Assembly: GCF_901000735.1 (NCBI RefSeq)
Contig: NC_081544.1
Location: 9,859,608-9,923,607 of the forward strand
Source: Corylus avellana
Taxonomy: Eukaryota; Streptophyta; Magnoliopsida; Fagales; Betulaceae
Length of the DNA: 64,000 bases
Reading direction: 5' to 3'
How positions within the stretch are numbered: position 1 is the stretch's first letter; every line of letters begins with the position of its first letter. A program made the position numbers and the translations under genes. Shown here one piece after another: positions 23,390 through 37,549 of the stretch. The notes below the pieces were generated by a model. That model was given only the letters and a program-made list of their open reading frames with translations. It was not told the DNA's origin and searched no databases.

Positions 23390-23826
23390 GAAAAAAAAAT
23401 TTGGGGTGGCCAGGGGGGTGGTCGAAACCACCCCAGAGTGGAGTCTTGGGAGTGGCTCAGGCCCACCCCATGGAGCCTGGGGGGTGTGAAACACCCCCAA
23501 CCACCATTGGGGGTGGTTTGACCACCAACTCTAGCAGGGTGGCAGAAACCCACACCAATTAGTCTTTACAGGGGTGGCGAACCCACCCATTGACTGAGAT
23601 GAAGTGACCATTTTTTAATTTAAAAAAAATTAAAAAAAAAAAAAATTAAGTGGGTGCCACATGTTAACATTTGATTGGTTCATGTGGAATTCCGTTAAGT
23701 CAACTGACAGAATGACTAATTTGATCTATTATCAAAACCACAGGGATCTCCTATGATAAAAATGAAACCTTAGGGGGGAAAAAATAAAGTTATGAAACCG
23801 CAGGAAGTATTTAGTATTTAGCCCAT
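23146..23826. mobile_element. Long foldback (MITE-like) element, spacer 2
   Basis: The duplicate of the element at 12899-13578, with the same arms and junctions. Its AT microsatellite (about 23357-23388) and GC-rich core (23397-23610) differ from the first copy. Confidence 0.7.
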
Positions 23827-24198
23827 AAGAAAAATACAATTTGATAAAGAGTGGTCTTCTATCAATTAATGTGAATATGTTTTCTAATCGTTAAATAAAA
23901 TAACTCAAAAATAATTACATATTATTAATAAATAATTAAATATTAAAAGCAATTAATTTGACATGCAATATTTTTTCTAAGTGTTTCAAACTTTGAAATA
24001 ACGAAAAAAAAAAAAACTATAGTATAATATAATATTATTTTATATTACTTAAATATTAGTCTTACATCCCACCCCTACAATAAGAAGATTTTGGCTCCGC
24101 CGCTGCCTCCACACCAAATAATGTTCTTTTTCTTGATAAAACATCTCTTAGGCAAAATACTCATTGACAAAACCATCGACAAAATTACCAAAGCTACT

Positions 24199-25397
24199 TG
24201 ATGTGTGCCAAGTATTGCACATTTAGACCCCTTAATTTACATTAGTTAAGCCTTTAACTGTGTCGTAATCTAATGCTTTGTGTTAGTTTTATGTTTTTAG
24301 TGTTTTTAGGTTGTTGAAGGAAAACATTACATTTAAAATGAAAAATACCGAGTTTTAGAAGAAAGCCACCAAGGAGCAGTATCACGTGAGCACAAATGCG
24401 CAGCAAAAGGTTCTACATGCGTTGGTGCGCTTGAGTGCACTGGCCATTGGATCGAGTGCACCCACGGCCAAGAGTCGCACCAGCGCGCGAGCACACATGC
24501 GCTACATGAGAAAACTCATACTCGAGTGCGCTCAAGTGTAACTAGTGTGCGATCAAGCACAATGACCTGTCAGAAACTCATTTAAGCGCCGATTTTAGGG
24601 TTTTAAATCCTAGAAGCCCCTATAAATACAATGTTAAGCTTCAAGAAGAGGAGATTGGTGACAAAGTCCAATTTTCTACAGTTTTTCTCTCTTTAGTTTA
24701 GTTTTCCTTAGGTTTAGATTTATTTTCAATAATTATGTGGAACTAAATTATCAACTAAGGTTAAGGATGAAGCCCCACCGATGAAGAACGATAACATTTT
24801 TGTAAGGCAATATTATTATGATTTTATGGGTTTTTAAAGTTTCAATTGTTTTGCTTTAATTCAATTATTGAAACTACTTTTGGATATCTATTGTGATTCT
24901 CGGATACATGTGATGTTTTAGGAGAATTTAATATAATTGTTTGCTTGGATCTTGATTAAAATAAAATTAGATATCTATTTGTTTATTGTCTGACGGATAC
25001 AATTGATGATTTAGTTAAATCCGAATATCTTTTGTGATTTTGTACAATAGATGTTTACATTAGATCTTTTGATTGATTTGTGAAGCATAGCAAGACATAC
25101 ATAGGTTTGTATTTGTGAGAACTTAAGATTTTATTGATGAACATGAATGTGTTGTTTCGACTTGGTGGGTGTGGATTCCACAACTTTAGTATTTTTATCT
25201 TGTGATTATTTTTATTTTATTTAGTTTATGTTTGTTTATTTTCAAAATAAAAAACAATTTGGAACTAGGTTAAGATAGAATTAGTTTAGATAAAAATTGA
25301 CTTTCACGATACAATTCCCTGTGAATTTGACCTCGCACTTACATAAACTATATTGCAAACGACTCGTGCACTTGCGAGTACTTTAAAACTCACATAA
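24199..25397 (+). mobile_element. Solo LTR, spacer 2
   Basis: The duplicate of 13952-15150: 1199 bp, starting TGATGTG, flanked by CTACT at 24194-24198 and 25398-25402. Confidence 0.8.
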
Positions 25398-25640
25398 CTA
25401 CTATCTTAGTTAATTTTATAAACTCCGGTGTCAGAAACTTAGAAGTGAGTGGGGCGTTCGGGAATTGGCGCTGGGTTAAAATGAATGAAAAAGTTCATAG
25501 AGTTGACTTGAATTAAAAATATAACACTTTTTTTTTCCATTGTATTTGATATTTTTGCCTAATGTATCAAATTTTTATTAAAGGCCGCAAAAAAGAGTTT
25601 TACACTACATTCCGATAGAAATCATGAGTCTTTATTTTTA

Positions 25641-26071
25641 GGGAAAATTACACTTTAGCCCCCCCAAAGTTTGGGGCGATTTTCAATTCGACCACTAATA
25701 TTTCAATTTTTGCAATGCACTCCCCCAAACTTGCAAATTTTTTTCAATTCGACCAATATCATCTCAAAATTTTTATATTGCCTCTAATTTTTTTATTTAT
25801 TTTTTATAAAAAAAAAATGAAGAAAATTTGGGGGTGCAAAAATGGCCAAATGGCCAAAGGGGTGGCTACGGACACCCAAAATATTTTTTTTTTCAAATTT
25901 TTTTTATAAAAAATAAAAAAATAAATTAGGGGCAATATGAGAATTTTGAGATGACATTGGCCGAATTGAAAAAAATTTACAAGTTTGGGAGGGTGCATTG
26001 CAAAAATTGAAACATTGAAAGTTGAATTGAAAATCGCCCCAAACTTTGAGGGGGTAAAGTGTACTTTTGCC
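25641..26071. mobile_element. MULE-type MITE, spacer 2
   Basis: The duplicate of 15394-15833 with the same 9-bp flanks TTATTTTTA. It is 431 bp against 440 because of small internal deletions in AT-rich sequence. Confidence 0.9.
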
Positions 26072-28941
26072 TTATTTTTAAAGATGTAATGAAAGTTCTT
26101 TTCTGATTAAAATTCAACTAAATTAGAAAAATCAATTTGTAAATCCTCATTAACTTACTCTTACGATCTCAACCGTTCGAATAAAATATATTGCACGGAA
26201 TCTCTACCCCCTCTTCTCGAAGTCTTTGAAAGCATATATATATATATAGTCTTAGTCTTCGTCCTTTCATTCAAATTCGTTGCGGAGAAAGCAAAGGACG
26301 ACTAAACCCACTCAAGACTTGGAAAAGTAAGTCAAAAGAATAGCGGCAATGAAGACTAGCCTCATCATTTCCCATTCCTTTGTGATTCTTATCCATCACA
26401 GTTTCTTAATCAATCTCGTAAGATTGTGATATAAATCAAGCCTTTTGTACCCTTGAATAAGAAGTTAACACATTACTTGAAACAAGAAATGCATATACTC
26501 TCAAAACACTGGATCTTTCCTCCAAAAATCCTTCATCTCCGACAATTTCATAGAAAAACCTCTCTTTCTTTTTTTATTTTTTATATTTTTTTTCTATGCC
26601 TTGATTTTTGTTTCTTTCAACTGATTGGGTGAACTCATTTTTGGTCCACAATCTCCGAATTTGGAAGGTCTGCAATTTTTCTGAGCAAAGAGAGCATGTT
26701 CTTCCTAATTTCTTTCTTCTTCCTGCACATGGGCAAAAGCAAAAGCAAAAGCGGATTATTTTATAAATAACTAAATGTTAAGTGGAATTGACCAATTATG
26801 TCAACAGAGAAAATTTTCAATTGGATTGCAGAGGAAAACAATGTGACTTGATATGCAAAACCAAGAACAATAATCTCTCCAAGATCCATATATTGCCCAG
26901 GAGCACATTTTAATGTTCATCATAGCACATGAACTTTAACGGCCAAGCAGTGGGGTTAGCCTGGGTGGTGCCGGTGGAGTTTTCTCAGTGGTGATAAGAG
27001 AAAATTTGAAGATAGGTTTTTTTAATGAAATTCGTGTAGATGAGGAATTTTAGAGGTTAGATCCGGTGTTTTCAGTGCATTTACTTTTCTTATTCGAGGT
27101 TGATGTGTCAACTTCTTATCGAAGAGCACAAAAGACTTGATTTATGCCATAACCTTATAAAAGTTATTTTCATATATTTTAGAGCAAAGAATTACAATCG
27201 AAGAGAAAAATATACCTTACAGTGGAGAGAGTTTGTGATGAACAGCTGCTTCTCTCTTCAGCAATAGCAAAAGGATGGGAATTTATTTTTGGTTTTTATC
27301 TGAGTCTCACTTATATCTTTCGCGACCAAAGACCCTTGATTTTTACTTTTTTAGCCGAAAATCCAGGAGGTTGGTGATAGAGTTGGTAGATGTATCTTAG
27401 CATCTCTCTAAAAGAGTTGGTAATTTTGACAAAAAAATTGAAGATTTTGTTTTTGACTCCTTTCACCTCCATTCTTTCTCTGAATACAAAAATTGTTTTA
27501 GGTAAATTTTGTTTTTGACTTCTGTACACTTCTTTGTAGCAACTAAAAAAAAAAAAAAAATTGCTTTTCTTTCTTGTCCATTCCTTCCGCCCATTAATTT
27601 CTTTTGAAGCTTCCTTCATAAAAGACCAAAAAACCTTTTTCAAAAAGTTTGACTCTTTACATACTCAGAGGGCAAAATGATAATTTAAATGGAAAAGACA
27701 AAAATATTCCGACAACTTTTTAAATTCATTAGATTCAGGAATGTCAAATTAGTAGTTTCACAATCTAAAAAAATATCAAAAGACAAAAATAACTTTATCT
27801 AACTAAATCATGATGAACAAAGAGTAAAGGTAAAATAATAAATTTATAAGTACAAAAGAAAATCATTGTGTGGCCTACTTGTGTTATATTTGTATTCCAT
27901 TAAGAATAATGTGCCTATTAAAATCACTTTTGCTCAAAATTCAATAATGATCCGTCACAAGCACAATAGTAATTTTAATAGCCACATCATTTTTAGTAAG
28001 ACATAAGTAGAACACAAGTAAGCCACCTAAAATTACTCTAGTCTCTACCTCACTTTTTAGTCATATATAGTAACATTTATATTTGAAAAGTTAAACTCCT
28101 TTAAAATGTGCTTTTTCGATTTCAATATTCAAAAGTTGGTATTTGAATAAAAGAAAGAATGTTACATGACATTGCTTCAAATCTTGCAAAAGGAATTTAT
28201 GTGTCTAATTAGTGTCTATCATTTTAGTTCTCATTGATAATGTCTTGGTGGAATTTGGATATGCTATGACTTAATCAGACTTGAGAAAAGACATGAGATT
28301 CTCACTGTCTAAACCCATCTCATGCGACTTTCTACTCTATGATCTAGCCACAGTTAGTTTCCATCACTTACCTTTTTTGGCTTAGAAAAAAAAATGTTAG
28401 AAGCGTGCTTACTCTCTCTCTATCATAGGCTTTCTGACGTAGCTATTATTGAATTTTGGATTCAATGGTAATACATTCAAAATTTAATAATAATTTTCAC
28501 TATTACATTAGTAAGTATACACTTCAAATTAAATAAGTACTTCAAAATGCATGTACATTAGCTATACTAGCAGTCACATTTTTCTTTCACAATTATTTCA
28601 CAATGCTAACATGACAGTCTTAATCAACTCTTAATTTAAAAATTAAAAAAAAATTGATTAAAACTATTATATCAACATTATAAAATAAAAATATAGTAAA
28701 AATCTGATTAGATCATATGTAAATGAATAAATGATGTCACATAAGTGACATCACTTAATGAAGCTTCCAAGCAAGAGATGATATTTGTCAAAATATGAGG
28801 CCCACTTCCCACAAAGAAATTAAAGATATGCCTTCACCTTCATTTGTCCAATCATCATTCTGTCTTCCACCATCTCACCGCTAATTTGCCTAACCTAAGC
28901 TAAGCATCTTAATTTTTTTTTTTTCCTAATATAATCTAAAG

Positions 28942-28951
28942 CTTATATATA
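28942..28951 (+). promoter_or_regulatory. TATA box of ABCG copy 3
   Basis: CTTATATATA lies about 75 bp before the ATG at 29020, in a context identical to copy 2. Confidence 0.55.
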
Positions 28952-29019
28952 CACAACACAACCCCTTTCCTCTTCACTGCCCATCTCTCTCTCTCTCTAT
29001 CATCTTCATCTTCATCTTC

Positions 29020-29755
29020 ATGGCGTCTCTTTTTCCCTCCACTCTCCATCCCAACACCGACTCAGAAATCAACGTCGCATTAGAAATGGAAACCAGGAAT
29101 CCGGTTCAAAACAAAAGAGGCGTTGATGCTTTTAAAACGGCGACGGTTCAGAGGCGGTCGGAGGATGGTGTTTTCCTGACATGGGAGGATCTATACGTGA
29201 CTGTTTCCAACGGAAAAAATGGCACGAAATCGATCCTTCAGGGTCTAACCGGTCATGCCCGACCCGGAGAGCTTCTCGCCATAATGGGTCCTTCCGGTTG
29301 CGGCAAGTCCACGCTTCTTGATGCATTGGCCGGTATGAGCATTTACATATTACAAACACACAGAATATTTGCTTGCGTTTAGGTAACGTAAGACCCTGTT
29401 TGAAAAATAAAGCTTTTGTTTATATAAAAAGTCCGAAATATGTTTTTGAGAAAAAGCTTCCAGGCTTGTTTTATGCCAAACTGATCTGTTTTGTTTTTGC
29501 TTTGATGTATTAATTAAACGGTTTTTCGGTACTAACAAGTATTTTTTAAACTTCCTCCAAAACAAGTTCTCTATATATATATTTGGCATAGCGGGTCTTT
29601 TTCATAACATTGTGGAATATAAAAGAGTGGTATAAGAGGTTTACTTTACTTGTGAGCTTTGCCTGAACTCTTGCTTTTAGAGGTGAATAAAAAGGACTAT
29701 GATGATTATGATATATGATAATAATTGGAAATAATATCATATATAGTCGTTATAT

Positions 29756-29787
<32 letters not shown>

Positions 29788-30799
29788 CTCTGTAAAGACT
29801 ATAATTGCTTGTATTGTTGATATTGCAGGGAGGTTGAGCTCAAACATAAGGCAAACAGGAGAAATTCTGATCAATGGTCATAAGCAGGTCCTCGCTTATG
29901 GAACTTCGGTATGGAAAGAAGATAATCGCTGGTCCATGCAATTTTTTTTTTTTTTACTTCTTTTTCCAAGTGGATGACTTATTTATTTATTTTATTTTTC
30001 TTCTAAGTAAATAAGAAAATACCGAAAAAGGATTGGTTCCTCAATAACAAATTCAAAACAAAAAATACAGTGCATGAAAAATAACCAAATCGTAAGAAAT
30101 TGGTCAAAAAATACTTGGATCTATCTAAAGGGACGCGCAAAGCGGTTAGTAAAACAAAGTAAGGGTCACGGGACCCAATTGCAAGTAATTTTGGATATTC
30201 AAGTCTATAAATCTCGTCATTTTTCGGTGTTGAGCAGCGTAGGACAGATGGAGGGTGGAGAGAAGGTTGAGATCGGCGGTGTTATGGTGGAGAGCGAGGG
30301 AAAACCCAACGAAGTGCATCGGAGAGGGAACCAGCTAGCGCTATGTTGAGAGGGATATATACAAGGAAAAATGAAAAAAACAGAGAAAATCAAGAGGAAG
30401 AGAAAGGAAGGGGAAAGAGACCGCGGGATAGAGAGGAGGAGGCGGATGAAAGCCATACCTCCTTTCCGGGGGCGGAACTGCGTTTTCTCAAAAAATTTAA
30501 AAAACTTAACCCTTAAATTTTTTTAATTTTACCTCCACCAAACTCGATTTACTGCATTACCTCCTTTCCGGGGGCGGATTGAGAGAGATAGAGAGAGAGA
30601 GAGGGTTTACTATTTTCCTCACTCAAACTCCTGATTTTGGACTTTGTGGGTGTGTATTCTAGGAAATGATGACCATTTTTAGCGGGCTGCCCACTGCCTA
30701 CCGGGCCACCCACCATGGGTAATGGGTTAGGTCCGATGCAAGGGTAGACGATTGGATAAAATGTTATTATAATTTTTTTAATAATTTAAATTTGACTTC

Positions 30800-30843
<44 letters not shown>

Positions 30844-33800
30844 TTTTAAAAATATTACAACTCAAATCCTGACCAATCTATATCTAGCATGCTTCATTAT
30901 ACCCTATTTAAACTTGGCCCATCAAAACTAAAATCCCACCCGACCACTAACAAAATATAAAACAAAATAAAATTATTAATCTAAACTTTTAAAATAATTA
31001 ATAATTTAACATCAATAAAAAATTGAAAATCTAATAATCTTCAATTGTGTTGGATTTAGGCGTACGTAACACAAGATGACACTCTGATGATGACTTTGAC
31101 GGTGAGAGAAGCTGTGTACTACTCGGCTCAGCTCCAGCTACCGGACTCCATGACTAAATCGGAGAAGAAGGAGAGAGCAGACACGACGATGAGGGAGATG
31201 GGTTTGCAGGAATCGGTGAACACCAGAATCGGTGGGTGGGGAGTGAAAGGCATCAGCGGCGGGCAGAAGAGGAGAGTTAGCATTTGCATGGAGATCTTGA
31301 CGCGCCCGAAGCTTCTATTTCTGGACGAGCCGACGAGTGGGCTCGACAGTGCGGCATCCTATTATGTGATGAGTCGAATAGCGCGACTCGGTCAGAGAGA
31401 TGGGGTCCGAAGAACCATTGTCGCCTCCATTCATCAGCCCAGCAGTGAAGTCTTTCAGCTCTTCCACCATCTGTGTCTCCTGTCTTCTGGTAAAACCGTT
31501 TACTTTGGTCCTGCTTCTGCAGCAAATGAGGTAATGTTTTTTAATTTTAACACCTTTTTGTAATTATAACTTCAACTTATCAATTTTTATAATGTTGGTA
31601 TCTCATTAATTAATGAACTCTTTTTAATTTCATCCACATGATAATTTTTTTATTAAATCTTAATGGAGGGTACGGAAATGTCTAAAATAACCCCATTTTG
31701 ATTTTTTTTTTTTTAAAAAAATATATTAAAATTGGGTAGTGACCCATGACGATTTACATTTTTTTTTGTTTAATTTTTTAATTAAGGATAAATTTGTATT
31801 TTAATAAATTTTACAAGGATATAAGAGACATTTCATCTTTTTACGGTTTGATTTAACTCTAAACCTTTGGAGTAAAATTAAAAGGGACCAAAACCCTTTT
31901 TTGGTTTTTTGGTAATAAAGGAATTAAAACTTGGGATACCGATATTGTAAAAATTGATAATTCGAAATTAATAATTTTTTTTTTTTTTTGAAGAATTCGA
32001 AATTAATAATTGCAAAATCGTCAATATTTTGTGAGTGTAAATGAAGTTTTGGCAAATGTTTTAGTATTTTTGGAGCATATTAATTAGAGATGGAATACGC
32101 AACTAATTAGCCACTCTTCCAATTCTATGTACGTAGTTCTTCGCTCTAAGTGGTTTCCCCTGCCCTACTCTCCAAAATCCATCCGACCACTACCTGAAAA
32201 CCATCAACAAGGATTTCGACAAGGTAAGATTTTCCTCATATTTGATCTTTTCTTAGAGATGATACCATACAAATGAGCTCAAAGTCTCTTTATGTAGACT
32301 TCAAATCTCCGAACAATTTTATATCTAGATTGTTAATAATTTGAACAGTAAATATGTGAGAGTTTATTTGTCTGAACAGAAACAAATTGTTCGAGACCTG
32401 TTTGAGCAGATAAACTCTATAAGAACTCTCTCACATTTAATAATCAAATTATTAGCAATTCGAACAGCAAAAAAATACAAAGATTGAACAAAAGAATCTT
32501 TATAATGATTATAATTTTTTTTGTTTTATTAGGACATCGAAGAAGGTGTGCCTGGAGCAATATCCGCAGAGGAAGCAATTGAAATACTTATTAGGTCGTA
32601 TGAATCATCAGGCAGGCGGCAACAAGTAACAAAGGAAGTAGCTGAAATACGTAAACAAGTAAGCAAGTAAATTTTTCAAAAAAAAAAGAAAGTAAGCAAG
32701 TAAATTAGTTAATAGTTTAATTTATACTTTTGGCCGTTATAATATTTCCTATATTATTTTCTTTTTTTTTTTAAAAAAAAAAGAAATTTTTTTTTTTAAA
32801 AATCCAATTTATAAGGATATCCGATATGTTTTAAAAAATTATTATTATTTTTAATTTTTTAATTTTTTTTGAAAAACAATAGTGAAATGGAAGAAAAAAA
32901 ATCCAATTTATAAGGATATTTTAAAAATATATATTAATTTTTAAATCAAACTTTTTACTTTTTGAAAAAAAAAATATAGAAAAAATTAAAAGGTCAAAAA
33001 AAAAAAACAATTTATAAGGATATTTTTTAATTTTTTAAATTTGTTTTCTAATTTTTTAAAAAATATATATAAAAAAAATTAAAAAGAAAAAAAAAAAGAA
33101 AAACCAATTTATAAGAATTTTAAAAAATAATTAATTTTTTTTTTTTTCTAATTTATAAAGATGTTTTTGTCTTTGTGCTATCCTTAGGGAGAACATTAAC
33201 ATTTGTTGATAGTTCAGGAAAATATTGACACAATTGATAATTTGTGAGAAGTATGTACTTTTTCCTTTAGTTTTCTTATAGGTTTATAATTAATTCTCTT
33301 CTTTATTTACTCTAGATTATTATATTCACCTATCACTTTTTCCTTATAAATAGAGACACCTTTTGTATTATGTAATATAAGTTAATATATTGTAACCTGA
33401 ACGTGTGACATGATTCATGGTTATGATAGTAAATGATATTTTGGGATAAAACTTATCACTTGAAAAGTGAAAACTGACATAAAGAGACTGACACCCAAAA
33501 ACTATTATTTTTCTCTTTCATATATCTTATTATATATTTATACATACATAGAAAACATGCGATATATATATATGTCTGATATTTTCTGGTGTTTCAGAGC
33601 TATGGAGAAATGGAGAGGAAGAGAAAGCGTGCAAGCTTCCTTAATCAATGTCTTGTTCTGACAAAAAGATCTTTTGTGAACATGTTTCGTGATCTGGGCT
33701 ACTATTGGCTGCGGCTAGCAATATATATTGCATTGGCTGTAGGCCTTGGTACTGTGTTTTACAATATTGGGGATGGTGATGGCTCAGTGCAGGTCGTAGA

Positions 33801-36382
33801 ATATATAATTTCATTTTATTCTTGCAAATTAAGGTTACTTGAGAGGATTGAAATTGAATAATATTTTTGTGCTTTTGATTCTTTCAGGCTAGAGGTTCAC
33901 TGGTGACCTTTATAGCTTCATTTCTGACATTCATGGCCATTGGTGGATTTCCATCCTTTGTGGAGGATATGAAGGTATTTTCAACTTTTTTTTTTTATTG
34001 GTTGCAGCTTTTATTGACTTTCCCTTTCCCACTTTGACCAAAAAGAAAAAAAGCTCTCTTAAATAAAAGAAAAAGATATCCACAAAAAAGAAGTTAGGAT
34101 AGAGTAGAATATCATGATTCCGTCCATTGAATATTTAGTGTTATGCATTATATGTTGGGATAAGCAGTGTTTTGGTGGTCCCGAGACTCGAGAGCACGTA
34201 AGTTTGATGGTGGGGAGTGTGTGGGACCCTTTCACGGACTACGATTGACAAAACTGGGCAATTAGCTGGACCATGGTTGGCTTGTCGGGGCGCGAGGTTC
34301 CCGGTTGCCTTTACGGGATATAATAGGTTACCAAAAATCATAAAATTTCCCTCTTTTTTTTTTTTTTTTAATATGTAAATATCTCTACAAAACATATATG
34401 AAAAAATTAAATTAAAATTTTTATCTCAAATATAACTTCGTCATTGGATTTTAATATGAGTAATGATTTATTTTATTTAAAATTAAATTATTTTGATTTC
34501 ATTATTTAAATATGATAAATATTGAAGCAATAAAATTTAAAATATTTATTTTTTAAAAATTATCAAACATGCCTACAAAATAAATTTTATAGATTTTTAA
34601 TTTTTAATTTTAATTTATTTATTTATTTTGACAAACAGCTATTCCTGTCCTTTTACTCTGATTTTTTTTACGATTTCAATTATGATCAATGAAAAAAAAA
34701 AAGAAAAAGGGAAACACAAAAGTTGTTCACCTCACCACCAATGATTTGTGGGCGGCTGCGTAAAGGCCTAAAGGGTTCGAACTTTGAAGTCATGGTAAAC
34801 TCTTTTTCACCGAGATGGTTAAGGTTAGAGGAACAGTATATGCACTCTCAACTTCGAGTAATATTATAGGGATGATTAGAATAATTAGAATAATTTTAGA
34901 GTTTTTCAAAATGTGAGGTAATTTTTTCAATTATTATTATTAAATTATAATTTATTAATAATTTAAAAAAATAAAATTATTTAGTGTTATGCATTATAGA
35001 GTAGAATATCAAGACTAGTTTTAGTCAACTTTTGATTTCCAAAAATAAAATAGAGCTCCTTAATTGCTCATAGTGCAAAGTGCGTCTCATAGAGCCCAAA
35101 GCCCCGGTTTATGCGAGTGACTAGCTCTCTTTTCCATCACTCAATTTATTGTTAAGTGAAAATGATTCTTTCTTAAACTAGTTGACTTCTTTGTATCTAC
35201 CCGATATTCATCATTTGAAATATCCAAAATTTAAATGTTTTCTAACATTATTTGTAGGGGTAGAACCGCACGTAGCCTTGGGGGTTTTGGCCCCTCCAAA
35301 AGTTAAAAAATGTCATAAAATTTTGAAAATTTCTTTTAAATTTTAGGTTAAACTTCATAAAACTCCCATGAACTTTCACATGTTTTAAAAGTACTTCCTG
35401 AAATTCAAAAACTCTCAATTAAGGGTATCGAATTTTCAATTTCTTTCAATTATCTCATTTCATTAGAATTTTCTGTTAAATATTGTCAAAATTCTCAAAA
35501 TACATTCTAGGATGAAAAAAACATATTTCAATTTATTAAAAAAAAAAAAATGGTATTTTAGAAATTTTGACAAAATATAATAGAAAATCCTAACAGAATA
35601 AGGCAATTGAAAGAAACTGAAAGTTTACGACTTAAACTTTAGGGTAGTGTCAAAACGAGTAGAAGTTTATAGGGAGTTTTATAAAGTTTTCCTTGATTAT
35701 ACACAACTTCTCCTTGATCCAGATATTTGAAAGAGAGAGATTAAACGGGCATTATGGTGCTACTGCATTTGTAATCAGCAACACACTCTCTGCTCTCCCA
35801 TACCTTGTCCTGGTTTCAGTCATTCCTGGAGCAATTGCTTATTTCCTCCCTGGCCTTCGCAGCGGCCTACAATTCTTTCTCTACTTTGCTCTTGTGCTTT
35901 TTGCTTGCATGATGCTGGTGGAGAGCCTGATGATGATTGTTGCAAGCATCGTGCCCAATTACCTCATGGGCATAATAACTGGTGCAGGAATTCAAGGCCT
36001 AATGATCTTGGTCGGTGGATTCTTCAGATTGCCAAACGATATTCCAAAGCCATTGTGGAAATACCCTTTGCATGAAATCGCTTTTCACAAGTATGCCTAC
36101 CAAGGAATGTTCAAAAACGAGTTTGGAGGGAAAATGTTTCCCAATCACCAAAATGGAGATGATATTCTGAGAAACACGTGGCATGCTGAAATGGGTTATT
36201 CCAAGTGGGGTGATCTTGCCGTTTTGCTAGGGATGATTGCCTTTTATCGACTTCTGTTTCTGGGCATTGTAAAGGGTGCTGAGAAGTTCAAGCCTTTGAT
36301 GATTAAGGCTTTCATGTCCAAGAAAACTACGCAGGTTATGGTGAATCCTTCTTCTACACCCTTGCATGGAGGGAAGCTGTAG
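29020..36382 (+). CDS. ABCG half-size transporter, copy 3 (8 exons)
   Basis: Exons: 29020-29332, 29829-29908, 31060-31530, 32137-32223, 32533-32658, 33598-33792, 33888-33974, 35723-36382; exon lengths equal those of copy 1, giving 672 residues. All ATP-binding motifs are present: [39 protein letters not shown], and the histidine of SIHQPSSE. The C-terminal half has about six membrane segments. It differs from copy 1 at scattered sites (for example [30 protein letters not shown]). Its introns have their own histories: no MITE in intron 5, an AT-rich expansion and a possible LTR remnant there (about 32680-33470), and an insertion in intron 7 (34100-35027). Likely a plasma-membrane lipid exporter acting as a dimer; the substrate is inference. 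Confidence 0.93.
33170..33470. mobile_element. Possible LTR remnant in intron 5 of copy 3
   Basis: About 300 bp absent from copy 1, with a TATA-like CCTTATAAATAGAGAC near 33343-33358 followed by GTAATATAAG, which resembles the end of a short copia LTR. The ends and a target duplication are not clear, so this is tentative. Confidence 0.35.
34100..35027. mobile_element. Unclassified insertion in intron 7 of copy 3
   Basis: Copies 1 and 2 run directly across this site (TTAGGA then TAGTCAAC-type sequence near 10229-10247), so about 930 bp was gained here or lost there. TAGAGTAGAATATCA occurs at 34100 and 34997, and TTAGTGTTATGCATTATA at about 34135 and 34981, so the ends share two repeated words in swapped order. 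The interior has a GC-richer block (34180-34320) with no recognised protein. Confidence 0.5.
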
Positions 36383-37239
36383 GGCTTGTTTGGTAATGGT
36401 GTAGGTTTCTTAAAGCTGCTTTTGGTGTGGGGGGAGTTGCTGTGTAGATCAGTACTGAGAAAGCTAGTTGTTTGGTGTATTTTGCAAAATGTAAAAACTC
36501 CTATTAGCAGTTGAATGTATGCTTTATAAATGTTGTAGTATCTGAGATCATCGAAGCAGACATAATTATCTAAAAGAGGTTAGCGGCTTCGTTTGAAAGC
36601 CTTTTCCCTTAATCACTGTAGTTGATGTAGATTAATGTGAAAAAAAGAAAAAAGTAAGAATGTTTGGTTAAAAATAAAATGAAAAAGTGAAATTTTTTTT
36701 GTTTTGTGGTGATTTTTTTATTTGAATGGTAATAAAAAGTAAATAGTGTAATATAAAAAGTGAAAAAAGTTGAAATGTTTTTACGTTGATTTTTTTTAAA
36801 AAAGGCTTTGCCAAACAAGGCCTTTAAGACTTCAAATTTGGTTCTTTGCTACTCAACTTTTTTACTTGGCCAAGCTTGTATTTCCTCCATCTAATGTTAT
36901 ATATAATTAAAGAAACAAACCTTCTAGGATGATCAAACAAAATCAAATCGATCAACATAATTGGAAAAACATGTCGAGAACGGTTCTAGAACATTAACTC
37001 AATGTTTCTAACATGTTAATCATGTTTTAAACATGCCAATCAATTAAAGAAATAGTTTTTTCAATCAGTATAAACTGTTAAGGATAAGCCTAACAAGCCA
37101 TCAGGTATCTTCTTATCTAAGCAATCAGATACGTCCATATCAAATCCAAATCAATCTCCTCATACACAAGGTAAGGATGGAGGAGTTTAGCTAGGAGTCT
37201 TAAATGTATCTTCATTATCTAGATCCAAATACTCTCTCA
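36383..37239. other. 3' flank of copy 3 and adjoining repeat
   Basis: To about 36915 this follows the 3' flank of copies 1 and 2, then similarity stops abruptly after TATATAATTAAAGA. The remaining sequence up to the hAT element has no gene and may be the distal part of a large LTR that resumes at 41322. Confidence 0.55.
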
Positions 37240-37549
37240 TCTATTAATAGGGCTGTAAACGAGCCGAGCTTGGGCGAGCTTTGGCTGTCCAGGCTCGGCT
37301 CATCTATTTTGGAGTCAGGCTCGAGCTCGAGCTCGAGTCGAGCCTGACTTTGCTGCTCGAGCTCGGCTCGACAGAGTATGCACCCTGCTCGAGCTCGAGC
37401 TCGAGATCGACTATTTTGCTCGATCTCGAGCTCGAGCCTGGCTCGAGCTCGACTTTGTTTTTTTGTTATTTTTTTGGGTAATTTAAATGTATTAAATTAC
37501 AAAAATCATCCAGAATATTTTGCACCTTAAAATACTAAAAAATACTAAA

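Larger units (their letters stand above)
22391..29019. repeat. Spacer 2 between ABCG copies 2 and 3
   Basis: This is the second copy of spacer 1, near-identical by eye, with the same insertions in the same order: foldback element (about 23146-23826), solo LTR (24199-25397), MITE (25641-26071). The exception is a roughly 200-bp patch at about 23397-23610 that differs strongly from 13150-13355. About 26430-28040 holds nothing I recognise. No genes. Confidence 0.87.

Noticed and set aside
30074..30349. 91-codon open frame in intron 2 of ABCG copy 3
   Set aside because: It lies in an intron; the matching sequence in copy 1 is broken, and I see no family motif.
34141..34395. 84-codon minus-strand frame with cysteines in copy 3 intron 7
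   Set aside because: No zinc-binding spacing or family motif; confined to the intronic insertion.
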